Shown: positions 8,550 through 17,196, numbered from the stretch's first letter. The stretch is 64,000 bases of DNA from Planctomycetia bacterium (GCA_015709575.1 CP054190.1:1668616-1732615); one strand, 5' to 3'. Notes: a model not told the origin generated them from the letters alone. A program made the numbers and translations.

Positions 8550-10915
8550 ACCCGCGGAGCGCGGCCGCGGAGACCGGGCGCGCGGCGGCCTCTGCATCGC
8601 GCTCGCGCGGAGAGGTGCGCGCGGCGATTGTCGCGGCCGCGTTGATCGGAGTGCTGGCTGCGCGGGCGCTGCTCGGGGAGGGCTACGAACGCGTTCATTC
8701 GAGTTTCGTCGATGTGGCTGCGACGTCCGCCCCGACGCCGCTTTCGGCGGCGCTGCTCGACGCGCTGCTGCTGCTGCTGTCGGCCATACTGCTCCTGCTG
8801 CGGCCGCCGCCGCAAACGCTTGTCGCGGTCGCGGCCGTGGGGGCATTCTGTCTGATGGGCGCGGGCGTGCTGGTTTCGATCGGTGTCGCGGCGGAAAAGC
8901 GGCTCGCGGCGCTGGCTGGCGCGAATCTGTGGAGTTCAGCCGTCGCCGCCGGGGCGCTGGGACTGGCGGCCGCGCGCGACCCGCGCGTGCGTCGCCTGGC
9001 GCTGGCGGCGCTGCTGGCTGCCGGTGCGACGATTGCCGCGAAGTGTGCCTGGCAGCGCGCCGATGCGCCGGCGGTGCGGGAAGCGTGGGATGCGCGCCGC
9101 ACGGAGCTGATCGCCAATGGCGCCGGCGCGGATGACCCGCTGCTGGTCAACATGGATCGCCGCGTGCGCTCGATGCAGAGCGAGGCCTTCGCCTTCCACC
9201 CGCATCCGAACGTCAACGCCATGCTGATGTTGATGGCGCTGGTGACGACCGTTGGGGCGGCGCTGGACGCGCGACGCAGCCCGGCTTCAGCCCTCTTGCT
9301 TGCGATCCTTGCATCCGGCATCAGCGCCGGTGTGTGGCTGACCGGCAGCCAGGGGGCGATGGCGTCGGCCGTGGGCGGAATCATGTTGCTTGCCGTGATC
9401 GGCATCGCGATGCAGCGCGACGCGCGCGGCGTGTCGGAACCCGCCCAACCGGCGCAGGCGTTCGCCGTTCGGCGCGTTCTGCTGTCTGCTGGCGTCGGAT
9501 ACGCCGGATTGATCGCGCTCGGACTGGCGTGGGTCACGCTGACCGGCAGGTTGCCGCACCCGTCGCTGGAGTTCCGCTGGCACTATTGGACGGCGGCTGC
9601 CGCCATCTGGGCGAAGGCGGCGCTGACCGGTGTCGGGCGGCTGAACTTTGCCGATCCCTTCCTGCTGTTTCGCTCGGAGGCGTGCGTCGAGGAGGTCCGC
9701 GATCCGCACAACCTGTGGGTCACGCTCGCAGTCGAGTGCGGCCCGCTGGCGCTGGCCGCGGGGGTGGTGCTGATCGCGCTGGTCATGCGCGCGGCGACAG
9801 CGTCGATCTCGAAACCGGAGCGGGAATTGCCCGAGGTGGGAGGTGTGATCGGGCCGATCGCGGCGGTCGTGGTTGTGTCTTTGGCGATCGCCCACGGCTG
9901 CGCCGGCGGGTTGGTCGCGCCGGCGGCGGCGGCATGGTGGCTGATCGAGGTGGTTGCGACGTTCGCACTCTCCATGTGGCTGGTGTGGTGGGCAGTCGGG
10001 CAAGCGTCGGGAGAATCGTCGAAACACACCGGCGGCCGCAGCGCATGGCTTGCAGCCGGGTGCGCCGGCGCGATCGGCGCGGTGCTGTTGCACGGACTGG
10101 TTGATTTCGGGCTGACGACGCCGGCCGGTGCGGCGATGTTTGCGTTGCTGGTCGCGGTCGCGACATCCGGGAAGTCGGGCGCCGGCGCTGTGTCGCAGTC
10201 CCGCCGCGGGTGGGTCGGAGCGGCCGGCGCCGCGGGGGTTGCGCTGGCGCTGGTCGGTCAGGTGGTGTCGAACGTGGGCGGCGCTGCGCGAAGCGAGGCG
10301 CTGCTCACCCGAGCGGCTTTGCTGGCGGCCCGCGCGCCCGGCGAAGTGGCTGATGGAGTGGAGCGGGGCGCCGCGGATCATTCCGACGGCGTGACAATCG
10401 ACCAGTGGGACGCGGACGCGCTGCGATCGGTCGCGGCGGTGCTTTTGGAGTTGCGGTCCGAGGATCGCCACTTCGCTGCCGCGGCGGACCGGCTCCACGC
10501 GGCGCTGCGCGTGCTGCGAGCGGCGGAGGCGATCAACCCGCGGAGCGCTGCAACGGTTCGGCGCATCGCCCGCGCGCTGGATGCGCTGGCGGAGCTGCGA
10601 CGGCAGGGAGGAAGTTCCGACGCCGCCCGCGCCGCCGCGGTAGAGGCGAGCCGGGTCTGGCGGCGCGTCATCGCGTTATCACCCAGCGACCCGCGGGCGT
10701 ACCTGGCGTGCGCCGCGGCCGCCTGGCGGGCCAGCGATGGCCCTGATGTGTCCGGGGCCGTGGAAATCAGGGGCTGGCTGCGGCGCGCCCGGGAGATTGA
10801 CGCCAAACGACCGTCCGGAGATAGCGTCCGGCTGACGCCGGCGGAGCTGAAACGAGCCGAAATGATCGAGGATGCGTTGGAAAACGGGGCAAAGAGCGAC
10901 CAGGTCGTCCCGTAG
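8546..10915 (+). CDS. O-antigen ligase/polymerase-like membrane protein with a C-terminal helical repeat region
   Basis: A 789-residue protein. About a dozen membrane helices occupy residues ~25-590. The large periplasmic loop has the Wzy_C/WaaL pattern: FRWHYWTAAAAIWAKAALTG, then VRDPHNLWVTLAVECGPLAL, where H-N...E-x-G-P is typical. The last ~190 residues are alpha-helical and resemble degenerate TPR units (LRVLRAAEAINPRSAATV, RAYLACAAAAWRASDG), common in this superfamily. The likely role is polymerising or ligating lipid-linked glycans at the periplasmic face, which fits the adjacent WecA/TagO-like transferase and ManA. GTG 8546 overlaps the previous stop. It is the last gene of the six-gene operon. 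Confidence 0.8.
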   Translation: MNPRSAAAETGRAAASASRSRGEVRAAIVAAALIGVLAARALLGEGYERVHSSFVDVAATSAPTPLSAALLDALLLLLSAILLLLRPPPQTLVAVAAVGAFCLMGAGVLVSIGVAAEKRLAALAGANLWSSAVAAGALGLAAARDPRVRRLALAALLAAGATIAAKCAWQRADAPAVREAWDARRTELIANGAGADDPLLVNMDRRVRSMQSEAFAFHPHPNVNAMLMLMALVTTVGAALDARRSPASALLLAILASGISAGVWLTGSQGAMASAVGGIMLLAVIGIAMQRDARGVSEPAQPAQAFAVRRVLLSAGVGYAGLIALGLAWVTLTGRLPHPSLEFRWHYWTAAAAIWAKAALTGVGRLNFADPFLLFRSEACVEEVRDPHNLWVTLAVECGPLALAAGVVLIALVMRAATASISKPERELPEVGGVIGPIAAVVVVSLAIAHGCAGGLVAPAAAAWWLIEVVATFALSMWLVWWAVGQASGESSKHTGGRSAWLAAGCAGAIGAVLLHGLVDFGLTTPAGAAMFALLVAVATSGKSGAGAVSQSRRGWVGAAGAAGVALALVGQVVSNVGGAARSEALLTRAALLAARAPGEVADGVERGAADHSDGVTIDQWDADALRSVAAVLLELRSEDRHFAAAADRLHAALRVLRAAEAINPRSAATVRRIARALDALAELRRQGGSSDAARAAAVEASRVWRRVIALSPSDPRAYLACAAAAWRASDGPDVSGAVEIRGWLRRAREIDAKRPSGDSVRLTPAELKRAEMIEDALENGAKSDQVVP

Positions 10916-11030
10916 CCGGCCGGATCGAACCCGCGTACGGCCGTTCCTCGGCGGGCAGTTTAGGCGGGCGAGTGGTGAAGGGAGATCCCGAAGCGGGTCC
11001 GCGGTTTCCCAATCGCGGCGAACAGGGCGG

Positions 11031-11059
11031 TTGGCGCGCGGGACGAAATCCGGCATAAT
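11031..11059 (+). promoter_or_regulatory. Sigma70-type promoter of rpmH
   Basis: TTGGCG (11031-11036) and CATAAT (11054-11059) are separated by exactly 17 bp and lie 35 bp before the rpmH start. The spacing is ideal and the hexamers match consensus at four and five of six positions. Confidence 0.65.
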
Positions 11060-11093
11060 GCCCGGCTCGACTCATTACTAAGGACGCATCGCG

Positions 11094-11243
11094 ATGGGCA
11101 TGCATCACGAACGGCGAATCAGCCACCGCAAGCGCAGCCGCAAGCACGGCTTTCGCACCCGAATGCGGACCAAGAACGGCCGCAAGACGATCAACCGCAA
11201 GCGCAAGCTCGGCCGCCGGATCAATGTGCGGCACAAGTTCTAG
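11094..11243 (+). CDS. rpmH: Ribosomal protein bL34
   Basis: A 49-residue, very basic protein of the large ribosomal subunit. The core HRKRSRKHGFRTRMRTKNGR followed by KTINRKRKLGRR is diagnostic for bL34. The N-terminus (MGMHHERRIS) is slightly longer than in E. coli. AAGGA at 11080-11084 lies nine bases before the first ATG and fifteen before the second in-frame ATG (11100), so 11094 is chosen. It has its own promoter. rnpA, the usual downstream partner of rpmH, is not present; a tRNA gene follows after 30 bp. Confidence 0.96.
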   Translation: MGMHHERRISHRKRSRKHGFRTRMRTKNGRKTINRKRKLGRRINVRHKF

Positions 11244-11273
11244 GCGATCGGCGGTCCCCGGCCCCCAGGCATT

Positions 11274-11347
11274 GCACCCGTAGCTCAATTGGACAGAGCA
11301 TCGGTCTTCGGAACCGAGGGTTGGGGGTTCGAATCCCTCCGGGTGCG
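11274..11347 (+). tRNA. tRNA-Arg (anticodon TCG)
   Basis: A 74-base cloverleaf. The acceptor stem GCACCCG (11274-11280) pairs with CGGGTGC (11340-11346), with discriminator G. The D arm is AGCTCAATTGGACAGAGC. The anticodon stem TCGGT/ACCGA encloses loop CTTCGGA, giving anticodon TCG, which reads CGA. The T loop is GGTTCGAATCC. CCA is not encoded. The next gene converges on it 15 bp downstream. Confidence 0.95.
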
Positions 11348-11362
11348 ATTTGATCCGCCCCG

Positions 11363-12319
11363 TCACGTCAGCGTGCGGCGCAACCGCCAGTACACACGCT
11401 CCACTCGACAAGTTACATGACGCCCATAGAAGCCGATCGGCCCCACCCACGGGATGATCGCGGTCGCGTGGCCCTCGCGCTCGAGATCGGCGAGGCAGCG
11501 GATCAGCAGCACCCGCCCGCAGCCGCTGCCCCGCGCTTCCGGGGCGGTGCCCATCGGCCCGAAGAATCCCCACTCGCGATTCTGTGACGAATGTGCCGAA
11601 AATGCGATCGCGCGCCGGTCGCGCAGGGCAAGATGCAGTGCGGGCACGGGGTTTCGCATGGCCAACTCGCATTCGAAGCGCCACTCCGCGCCAAAGTGCT
11701 CGGCGAAGAACGCATCGAGTATGGCGTCGTCGTTACGGGTTGCGCGACGGATCTCGATGCCTGCCTCTGCGAGCCGCTGTTCGTCCTTACCGACTGCGGG
11801 GAGCTGCGCCAGGTCGGCCACCAGGTTGGAACAATCCCCGTTTCTCTCGAATCCGAGTCGCTCCAGCAGGCACAGGGCCGCGGTGTAGCGCGGGTCCAGC
11901 GCGGGAGCGAAGTAGTTTCCGGGTATGCCGAGCAGATCGATCGTGCGAGCGCCGTCTGCGACAGCATGGGCAATCGCGCTTTCCAGCAGGGAGCGGCCCA
12001 CGCCACGCCGCCGTGCGTCGGAGCGGACCGCGAACAGCCCGATCCACGCCCGTCCCTCCCACGGCCGCGAAACGACCTGAACCGCGCCGATCGCGCCTCG
12101 TCCGTCTTCCATCAAAGCGACGCGATAGCGCTCTCCGCGTCCGAAACGCGTAGCGTTTACGCCGGTTTCTGGGGCATCCAGCGGGCGAGGGTTCGCAAAC
12201 AGCTTTTCCTCGAGCAAAGCCGGCGAAAACAGATCGAACCGCAACGAATCACTGAACAATTCGTAGAGCAGCGGCAGGTCTGCGGGCGTCGCGTCTCGCA
12301 GCGGCGGGGGGTTCGACAC
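11363..12319 (-). CDS. Tandem GNAT-family acetyltransferase
   Basis: A 318-residue protein with two GNAT folds. The first (residues ~5-150) has the acetyl-CoA-binding motif A RSDARRRGVGRSLLESAI (R/Q-x-x-G-x-G/A). The second (~195-310) has a weaker version, APEARGSGCGRVLLIRCL. Such tandem proteins transfer acetyl groups from acetyl-CoA to small molecules or protein N-termini; the substrate cannot be read here. The GTG start at 12319 has GGAG six bases upstream. It is transcribed towards the tRNA gene and lies 166 bp downstream of the phosphodiester glycosidase gene on the same strand, separated by two hairpins. Confidence 0.85.
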   Translation of the reverse strand: MSNPPPLRDATPADLPLLYELFSDSLRFDLFSPALLEEKLFANPRPLDAPETGVNATRFGRGERYRVALMEDGRGAIGAVQVVSRPWEGRAWIGLFAVRSDARRRGVGRSLLESAIAHAVADGARTIDLLGIPGNYFAPALDPRYTAALCLLERLGFERNGDCSNLVADLAQLPAVGKDEQRLAEAGIEIRRATRNDDAILDAFFAEHFGAEWRFECELAMRNPVPALHLALRDRRAIAFSAHSSQNREWGFFGPMGTAPEARGSGCGRVLLIRCLADLEREGHATAIIPWVGPIGFYGRHVTCRVERVYWRLRRTLT

Positions 12320-12390
12320 GCGGTACTCCGTGGTTCGCGATAGTCAGGAAGCGGTTGCCGCCTGGAGCGATCTTCGAAGTGCTGTGGTAT

Positions 12391-12448
12391 GCCGCTGCTG
12401 TATCAACAGCGGCGTTCTCCGACAACCTGCACTGCTCACCGAGCAGTG
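12391..12448. repeat. Two perfect hairpins downstream of the phosphodiester glycosidase gene
   Basis: GCCGCTG (12391-12397) pairs with CAGCGGC (12407-12413) around a nine-base loop. CACTGCTC (12430-12437) pairs with GAGCAGTG (12441-12448) around a three-base loop. Both lie in the 166-bp gap between two minus-strand genes. Neither is followed by a T-tract on either strand, so they may be RNA-stability or Rho-linked structures rather than intrinsic terminators. Confidence 0.5.
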
Positions 12449-12485
12449 ACACAGCCCGAGGCAGTACGCCCTCTCTAAAGCCGCT

Positions 12486-14288
12486 CTAGCTCCCGTCTCC
12501 AAACGCCGGTGCGGGGGCGCTGGTCGGGGCCGGCGCGGAAGTCGCCGCCGGGCGTGTTGCCGCTCCGCGCCCCGCCGCAAGATCGGCGTCGCGCCATGCA
12601 GCGCCATAGAACCGCGACGGGTCGATCTCGGTTCCCCAGCGCTCCCAGTTCAGGCTGATTCCCGGCGTGATGACCGGCAAGGCCCCGGGCAGCAGTGGAT
12701 AGGCGTGTCGCGGGTTGTGGTGGGCGCTCCACATCCAGATTCGCGGGCGCTGCTCCTCGTCACGGTCCGCTCCCCAGAAAATGGCGGTGTGACGGGTGCC
12801 GTCGGTGCGGTTGAAGTGCATCACGTCGCCGCGTTGCAAGTCGCGCCAGTCGCGGGTCGGGTTCGCCAGCCCCGCACGGCAAAGCGCCGCGACACCGCGC
12901 GCGTCGTTTGCCGGTAGACGGCTGAGCGCATCCTCCGGGGATCCGAACGCCTCTTCGGAATACCATGCGTTGACGAACGCCTCGAAGCGATCAAGGTTCA
13001 TGTCGGCGAACCAGTGCTCCGGCGCCAGCGGCCCGTGACCTGGGGTCAGTCGCCATGCGTCGAGGATCACACTGAGCGTGGCGCCTACATCGTTCACGGT
13101 GGCGGGGTCCATGTGCAGGATCGTCCGCCCGCCGTAGGTCACGTCGAGGAACACGCCGGATTGGTCGGCCGAGAACTTGCCGCCGCGCGGTCGGAGTGTT
13201 GCCGTGCGAACGATGGCCTCGCGCAGTTCGCGCGGGGCGGAATTTGGTGCGGGCAATGCGGTACCGGGGAGATAAAAGCCGACGTTGTGCGCGACCTGCC
13301 GGAGGGATCCGGCGACGCCCGCGCCGACCGGCGTGTTGACGACGCGATGCACACCGGACTCATCTTCGATCACGAACGTGGAAGACCCGCCGCCGTCCAG
13401 ATTGAGCGCGTCCCAGCAGCCGAGCGACTCCATCAGCGCGGCCAGTTCGACCAGCGTCCAGCCGACGGCGACGCCCTTCTGACGGCCGTCGGCGACCACG
13501 ATCCAGAGCGTGCCGCCCTCACGATCCACGCCGACCGCGGTGCGCGGATTGACCCCGCCAAAATTTGAGTCTGCCTCCTGCTGCGGGACGACGATCCGCC
13601 CGTCGTCGAGCAGCATGCGGAAGCCCGGAACGGCGTGCCATGCGGCACCATCATCCTGCGCGGCTCCACGGAGCGAAGCGCGGCCTTCGCGATCAATCAA
13701 CAGGGCGCCATAGTCCTTCTCCGGTTTGCTGTAGACGCGACCGGCGGTCGCGGCAAAACCGGCGACGTTCATCGGTTGGCCCATTCGAGCCCGAAAAGGG
13801 CCGAAGGCGCTGGTGTTGAAGGCTAGCTGCACGCCGGTGTGCCGGGCGAACTCGAGCGTGTTGGCGCAGCGCGTCTCGAACTTCGCCTCTTCGCCTTCGA
13901 AGTCCGCCGGCTCGGTGAGCTGCAGGCGCACGCCGGGAGCGCGCAGATCGACGCGCGTGATCCAGACCCGTTGCGGAGCGGGGCTGGAATACTCGCGCTT
14001 GCGAATCTCCGCCGCCGCTTGAAAGGCGCGAATCGGCTCGTCGATGTCGGGAGCGGCGATCCAGCGCCGGGCGCGCTCGGCCTGCTCCGCGACGGGTGGA
14101 CGGGCCGGCTGCGTGGCCGGGGCAGTGGCCGGTTGTGCCGGCGCCAGCGCGACGCCGGCGGCGAGCGTGAGGAGCAGGGCGACGACGGCGGCGCGCGGCC
14201 GCGGGGCGATCCCGTGCAGTGTCGCGGATGCTGCAAATTGCGACGAATCAGCGGGCCGGTAGCGGATCAGGCGGCTCGACGCGCACAT
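12486..14288 (-). CDS. Secreted phosphodiester glycosidase (NAGPA family) with a C-terminal NlpC/CHAP-like region
   Basis: A 600-residue protein. A hydrophobic export signal (AVVALLLTLAAGVALAPAQ, residues ~35-53) precedes a Thr/Pro/Ala linker. The NAGPA domain (~115-390) has LAFNTSAFGPF, GVNPRTAVGVDREG, LWIVVADGR and the hallmark ALNLDGGGSSTF; family members cleave GlcNAc-1-phosphodiester links in cell-wall or exopolysaccharide material. The C-terminal ~200 residues contain AALCRAGL and LQRGDVMHFNRTDGTRHTAI, reminiscent of the Cys/His arrangement of NlpC/CHAP amidases; that reading is inference. ATG 14288 is supported by AAGGAG ten bases upstream, although about 34 polar residues then precede the signal helix. 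The short tail is low-complexity Ala/Pro/Thr. Confidence 0.8.
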   Translation of the reverse strand: MCASSRLIRYRPADSSQFAASATLHGIAPRPRAAVVALLLTLAAGVALAPAQPATAPATQPARPPVAEQAERARRWIAAPDIDEPIRAFQAAAEIRKREYSSPAPQRVWITRVDLRAPGVRLQLTEPADFEGEEAKFETRCANTLEFARHTGVQLAFNTSAFGPFRARMGQPMNVAGFAATAGRVYSKPEKDYGALLIDREGRASLRGAAQDDGAAWHAVPGFRMLLDDGRIVVPQQEADSNFGGVNPRTAVGVDREGGTLWIVVADGRQKGVAVGWTLVELAALMESLGCWDALNLDGGGSSTFVIEDESGVHRVVNTPVGAGVAGSLRQVAHNVGFYLPGTALPAPNSAPRELREAIVRTATLRPRGGKFSADQSGVFLDVTYGGRTILHMDPATVNDVGATLSVILDAWRLTPGHGPLAPEHWFADMNLDRFEAFVNAWYSEEAFGSPEDALSRLPANDARGVAALCRAGLANPTRDWRDLQRGDVMHFNRTDGTRHTAIFWGADRDEEQRPRIWMWSAHHNPRHAYPLLPGALPVITPGISLNWERWGTEIDPSRFYGAAWRDADLAAGRGAATRPAATSAPAPTSAPAPAFGDGS

Positions 14289-14352
14289 CGGCGGACGGCT
14301 CCTTGCGAACGGCGACATATGGCTGCACGGCTGCGACAGAGCGTTGAGATCG

Positions 14353-14859
14353 TCAAAGTTCGTAGCAAAACTCACTGTAGTCGTTGACCGCGCGAACATC
14401 GCGACGCGCAATTCTACGGAAGCCGAGCCGCTCATACAGGCGGTGGGCATCGGCGAATTTCGTGTCGCTCCAGAGGCGGACGTGCGGGCAGCCGGCGTTC
14501 TGCAGAAACGCGATGCAATGCCGCGTGAGTCGCTCCCCCAGGCCACAGCGCCGCGCTGCCGGCGCGACATACAGGGCCTTCAACTCACCGAAGCCGTCGG
14601 CCGAATGCGGAATTGCGCCGACGCAGCCGATGACCGTATCGGCGCGAGTCGCCACCCAGAACGCACCGCCCTGTCCTGGAAAGTGCGAATGCGGACGGAG
14701 CAGGTGCGTGTCCTCGTGCGCGGGATCGAAGCGGTAGCCGTAGTCGGCGAAAATCGCCGCGATCATGGCGTGAACCGAAGGAACGTCCGCCTCTGTGACC
14801 GGGCGGATCCGCGCCTCATCGGCGGCAGAGCGCTCCGAGACGCGACCCGCAGCCGTCAT
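14353..14859 (-). CDS. GNAT-family acetyltransferase
   Basis: A 168-residue single-domain GNAT protein: IRPVTEADVPSVHAMI at the N-terminus, ELKALYVAPAARRCGLGERL as motif A with the pyrophosphate-binding loop, and AHRLYERLGFRRI as motif B. The substrate is unknown. The ATG at 14859 overlaps the stop of the upstream prepilin-like gene in an ATGA arrangement, implying coupled translation; an in-frame ATG at 14865 is the alternative. It lies 64 bp upstream of the phosphodiester glycosidase gene on the same strand. Confidence 0.87.
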   Translation of the reverse strand: MTAAGRVSERSAADEARIRPVTEADVPSVHAMIAAIFADYGYRFDPAHEDTHLLRPHSHFPGQGGAFWVATRADTVIGCVGAIPHSADGFGELKALYVAPAARRCGLGERLTRHCIAFLQNAGCPHVRLWSDTKFADAHRLYERLGFRRIARRDVRAVNDYSEFCYEL

Positions 14860-15872
14860 TCCCAATAGGCGCCGGCAGGCAGGGTAGCCGCGGGATTCAC
14901 GGTGCCGGGGAAGCCGTACAGGAGTTCAAACCCGTTGGCGATCATGCGCTTGGACTTCACCGCATCGACGTGCCCGTCGAAGAACACGGTGTTGGTGCGG
15001 CCATCTTGGCGGCCGCGCCGGACGTTCGCGGCGTCGGCGTCGCGGGCCGGCTCCGTCGTAAACGAGTACTCACGGCGCTTCGCGGAGTGCGGGGCGAAGT
15101 GCGGCAGGGCGTTGCCGGTCCAATCGACCTGGTAGGGGCCTTCCTGCTGCAGGCCGGGTTGCGCGGCGTTGGTGCGCGGTCGGTACCAGGCGTCGGCGAT
15201 CATCCATTCCTCGGCGGAGCGGGCGACCCTGGAAAGCACCGCCGGCGGGAACTGCTGCATCAGCGCGTCGCGGTTCGCATCGCCGTAGGGGGGATTGATG
15301 CCGAAGTAGTACGCCGGCGACGTCGTTCGGACGTTGCCGATCGGTGTGGCCGTGCCGCCGCCATCGACGGCATTCGGCCCCACGTTGTTAATCACATAGT
15401 GCGTCGGGTAGGCCGCGCGGTTCGTCAGCCCCTTGTACAGCACGAAGTTCGAGTCAGGGTTGATCGACGCGAGCGTCGGGCAGGTGGCGACCTGGTCCGC
15501 GATGCTGTCAAACCCCTGGCTGGAGTCCTTGAAGGAATCCTTGATGAGGAAGGTCAGAAAGCGGCGCTGCTCGCGCTCCGCCTGCGCGACGGACATCGAG
15601 TTGATCGGGTTGTTCGTCAGTGCGGTAATTCCCTGGTAGCGATACAGGGCGGGATGCACACCGCCGGGCAGGCGGTCATTCCACTCGGCCGCATAGGCGA
15701 CGACACCTTGCCCGAGCGAGCGCAGGTTGGCCTGGCACTTCAGCGACTTGGTCTGCTCGCGGGCGGCGGCCAGCGACGGCAGCAGAATGGAAATCAGCAG
15801 CGCAATGATCGCAACTACGACCAGCAGCTCGATCAGCGTGAATCCGTAACGCGCGCGCTGAGCAGCGAACAT
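14856..15872 (-). CDS. H-X9-DG (DUF1559-type) prepilin-like secreted protein
   Basis: A 338-residue protein. It has a type IV prepilin leader with cleavage expected in RYG^FTLIELLVVVAIIALL, Glu at +5 and a long hydrophobic helix. The C-terminal part carries the signature TNTVFFDGHVDAVKSK (the DG of H-X9-DG). These proteins are strongly expanded in planctomycetes and are thought to be processed by a prepilin peptidase and displayed on or outside the cell; their function is not known. Start ATG 15872 gives a short basic leader (MFAAQRARYG). A promoter and the palindrome GTTATATAAC lie upstream. It is not next to the pseudopilin cluster at 59-64 kb. Confidence 0.88.
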   Translation of the reverse strand: MFAAQRARYGFTLIELLVVVAIIALLISILLPSLAAAREQTKSLKCQANLRSLGQGVVAYAAEWNDRLPGGVHPALYRYQGITALTNNPINSMSVAQAEREQRRFLTFLIKDSFKDSSQGFDSIADQVATCPTLASINPDSNFVLYKGLTNRAAYPTHYVINNVGPNAVDGGGTATPIGNVRTTSPAYYFGINPPYGDANRDALMQQFPPAVLSRVARSAEEWMIADAWYRPRTNAAQPGLQQEGPYQVDWTGNALPHFAPHSAKRREYSFTTEPARDADAANVRRGRQDGRTNTVFFDGHVDAVKSKRMIANGFELLYGFPGTVNPAATLPAGAYWE

Positions 15873-15936
15873 GGTTTTGGTTCCTTCTGGGCTGTCCGGG
15901 GCGCGACCGAGCGAAGCCCGGGCACTCCCTATCGCC

Positions 15937-15964
15937 AGAATAGCATAACCCGCCAGCCGTTCAA
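15937..15964 (-). promoter_or_regulatory. Candidate sigma70-type promoter of the H-X9-DG prepilin-like gene
   Basis: Read on the minus strand, TTGAAC (15959-15964) and TATTCT (15937-15942) are separated by 16 bp, about 65 bp upstream of the ATG at 15872. The palindrome GTTATATAAC lies five bases upstream of the -35. Confidence 0.5.
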
Positions 15965-15969
15965 GCGGC

Positions 15970-15979
15970 GTTATATAAC
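15970..15979. promoter_or_regulatory. Palindrome GTTATATAAC, copy 1
   Basis: A perfect ten-base palindrome just upstream of the -35 of the H-X9-DG gene promoter. Identical copies are at 29230-29239 and 30460-30469. The position suits a binding site for a dimeric regulator; this is inference. Confidence 0.5.
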
Positions 15980-16044
15980 GATTCGGCCGGCGATTCCCGC
16001 GTATTTTGCCGTCGTGCCGCTCGCGATCCTGACATGGACGTCCG

Positions 16045-17196
16045 TTAGCCGCCGGAACGGCCGCCGCGGCCGCGGGCCAGGCCGGCTGGCGGCTCCACCC
16101 GCAGCTCAATCCGCGGGTTGAGGACGGAGTTTTTGTTCATGTTCTGAAAGCGGACGTCAAGCGTGTGCGTACCCGGCTCGAGACCGGCAGGCAGCTCGAC
16201 TTCGAGCAGGTAGCCATCGTTCTGGAACGCATGCGGGATGCGCCGTCCATCGAGCCGCACCACGATCGAGTCGGACAGGATCATCTGCCGGGCAAACCCC
16301 CAGCTCTTCCGCCCGCGCAGCCCATCATCGAGGCGCAGTCGCACCGGTCCGCCGTTCGCGCTCACCACTCCCGCGGACGGTTCGAGCAACTGCACGCGTG
16401 GCAGGCCGGCCGCGGCGTAACGAGCCAGCGCGAGAAAGAGCGTGTGTGCCTCGCGCAGGTTGTATGCCGGGTCGCGGAGCCGCTGCTCCTCCGCGGGGTT
16501 GGAGAAGAAGGAGCTTTCGGTCAGCGCCGCCGTGACACGGGCGTTTGACAGCACCCCGAACCCGGCCGGGTACATCAACTGGTCGCTCTTGAGCGGCACA
16601 TCGGTGAAGGACGGCATCGGAAATCCATCGTACAGGCCCTGTGCCAGATATCGAGCCAGGTCGAGGTTGGCAGGGTGGTGATCCACGTCGGCGTGGTACC
16701 AGACGGACGTGTAGTTCACCTCCGGCTTGTTATCCACCGCGTTGTGGTGCAGCGAAATGAAGATGTCCGCGCCCCATTCGTTGGCGACGCCGGCCCGTGC
16801 CGCCAGGGACAGGTCCACGTCCGTCTCGCGCGTGAGCCGCACCTCGGCGCCGACGTGCACCAGCAGATCGCGCAGGTACTGCGCCACGCGCAGGTTCATC
16901 TCCGCCTCGCGCACGCCTGTCGGCCCGCGCTTGAACCCGCGCCGATGGGCATCCCCACCGTGACCGGGGTCGAGCACGATCTTTACCCCGCGTAGAAACT
17001 TGGTCCACGGTGGGATCGGAGCTTCGGCTGTGCCGATCCGCAATCGGGCATATTCCTCGGGCGCCGGCAGCAACGTATTCACCGACACCATCGGGTCAAT
17101 CGTCGCGTCCGCGGTGGCAGCGCGGTCGGGTCGGGTGCAGCCGGTGACGACGATCAGAACAGCCATCGCGACAAGGCAGACTCGGAATCGGTTCAT
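16045..17196 (-). CDS. N-acetylmuramoyl-L-alanine amidase lipoprotein (Amidase_3, AmiC type)
   Basis: A 383-residue protein. A lipoprotein signal peptide ends in the lipobox VVTGC (Cys ~20). The Amidase_3 domain (~68-265) starts at IVLDPGHGGDAHRRG (zinc His) and has GVREAEMNLRVA (zinc Glu), ISLHHNAV (zinc His) and the catalytic Glu in AALTESSFFSNP. It hydrolyses the amide between MurNAc and L-Ala in peptidoglycan, usually during cell separation or remodelling. A C-terminal beta-rich extension of ~110 residues ends in a Gly/Arg-rich tail. It is transcribed divergently from the CPBP protease gene. Peptidoglycan turnover fits recent evidence that planctomycetes possess a wall. Confidence 0.92.
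   Translation of the reverse strand: MNRFRVCLVAMAVLIVVTGCTRPDRAATADATIDPMVSVNTLLPAPEEYARLRIGTAEAPIPPWTKFLRGVKIVLDPGHGGDAHRRGFKRGPTGVREAEMNLRVAQYLRDLLVHVGAEVRLTRETDVDLSLAARAGVANEWGADIFISLHHNAVDNKPEVNYTSVWYHADVDHHPANLDLARYLAQGLYDGFPMPSFTDVPLKSDQLMYPAGFGVLSNARVTAALTESSFFSNPAEEQRLRDPAYNLREAHTLFLALARYAAAGLPRVQLLEPSAGVVSANGGPVRLRLDDGLRGRKSWGFARQMILSDSIVVRLDGRRIPHAFQNDGYLLEVELPAGLEPGTHTLDVRFQNMNKNSVLNPRIELRVEPPAGLARGRGGRSGG

Noticed and set aside
12391..12448. CRISPR-like or transposon-end repeats
   Set aside because: The two hairpins differ in sequence, there are no spacers, no transposase and no target-site duplication.
15970..15979. GTTATATAAC as a -10 element itself
   Set aside because: No suitable -35 lies 16-18 bp upstream in all three copies, while separate -35/-10 pairs lie beside each copy.
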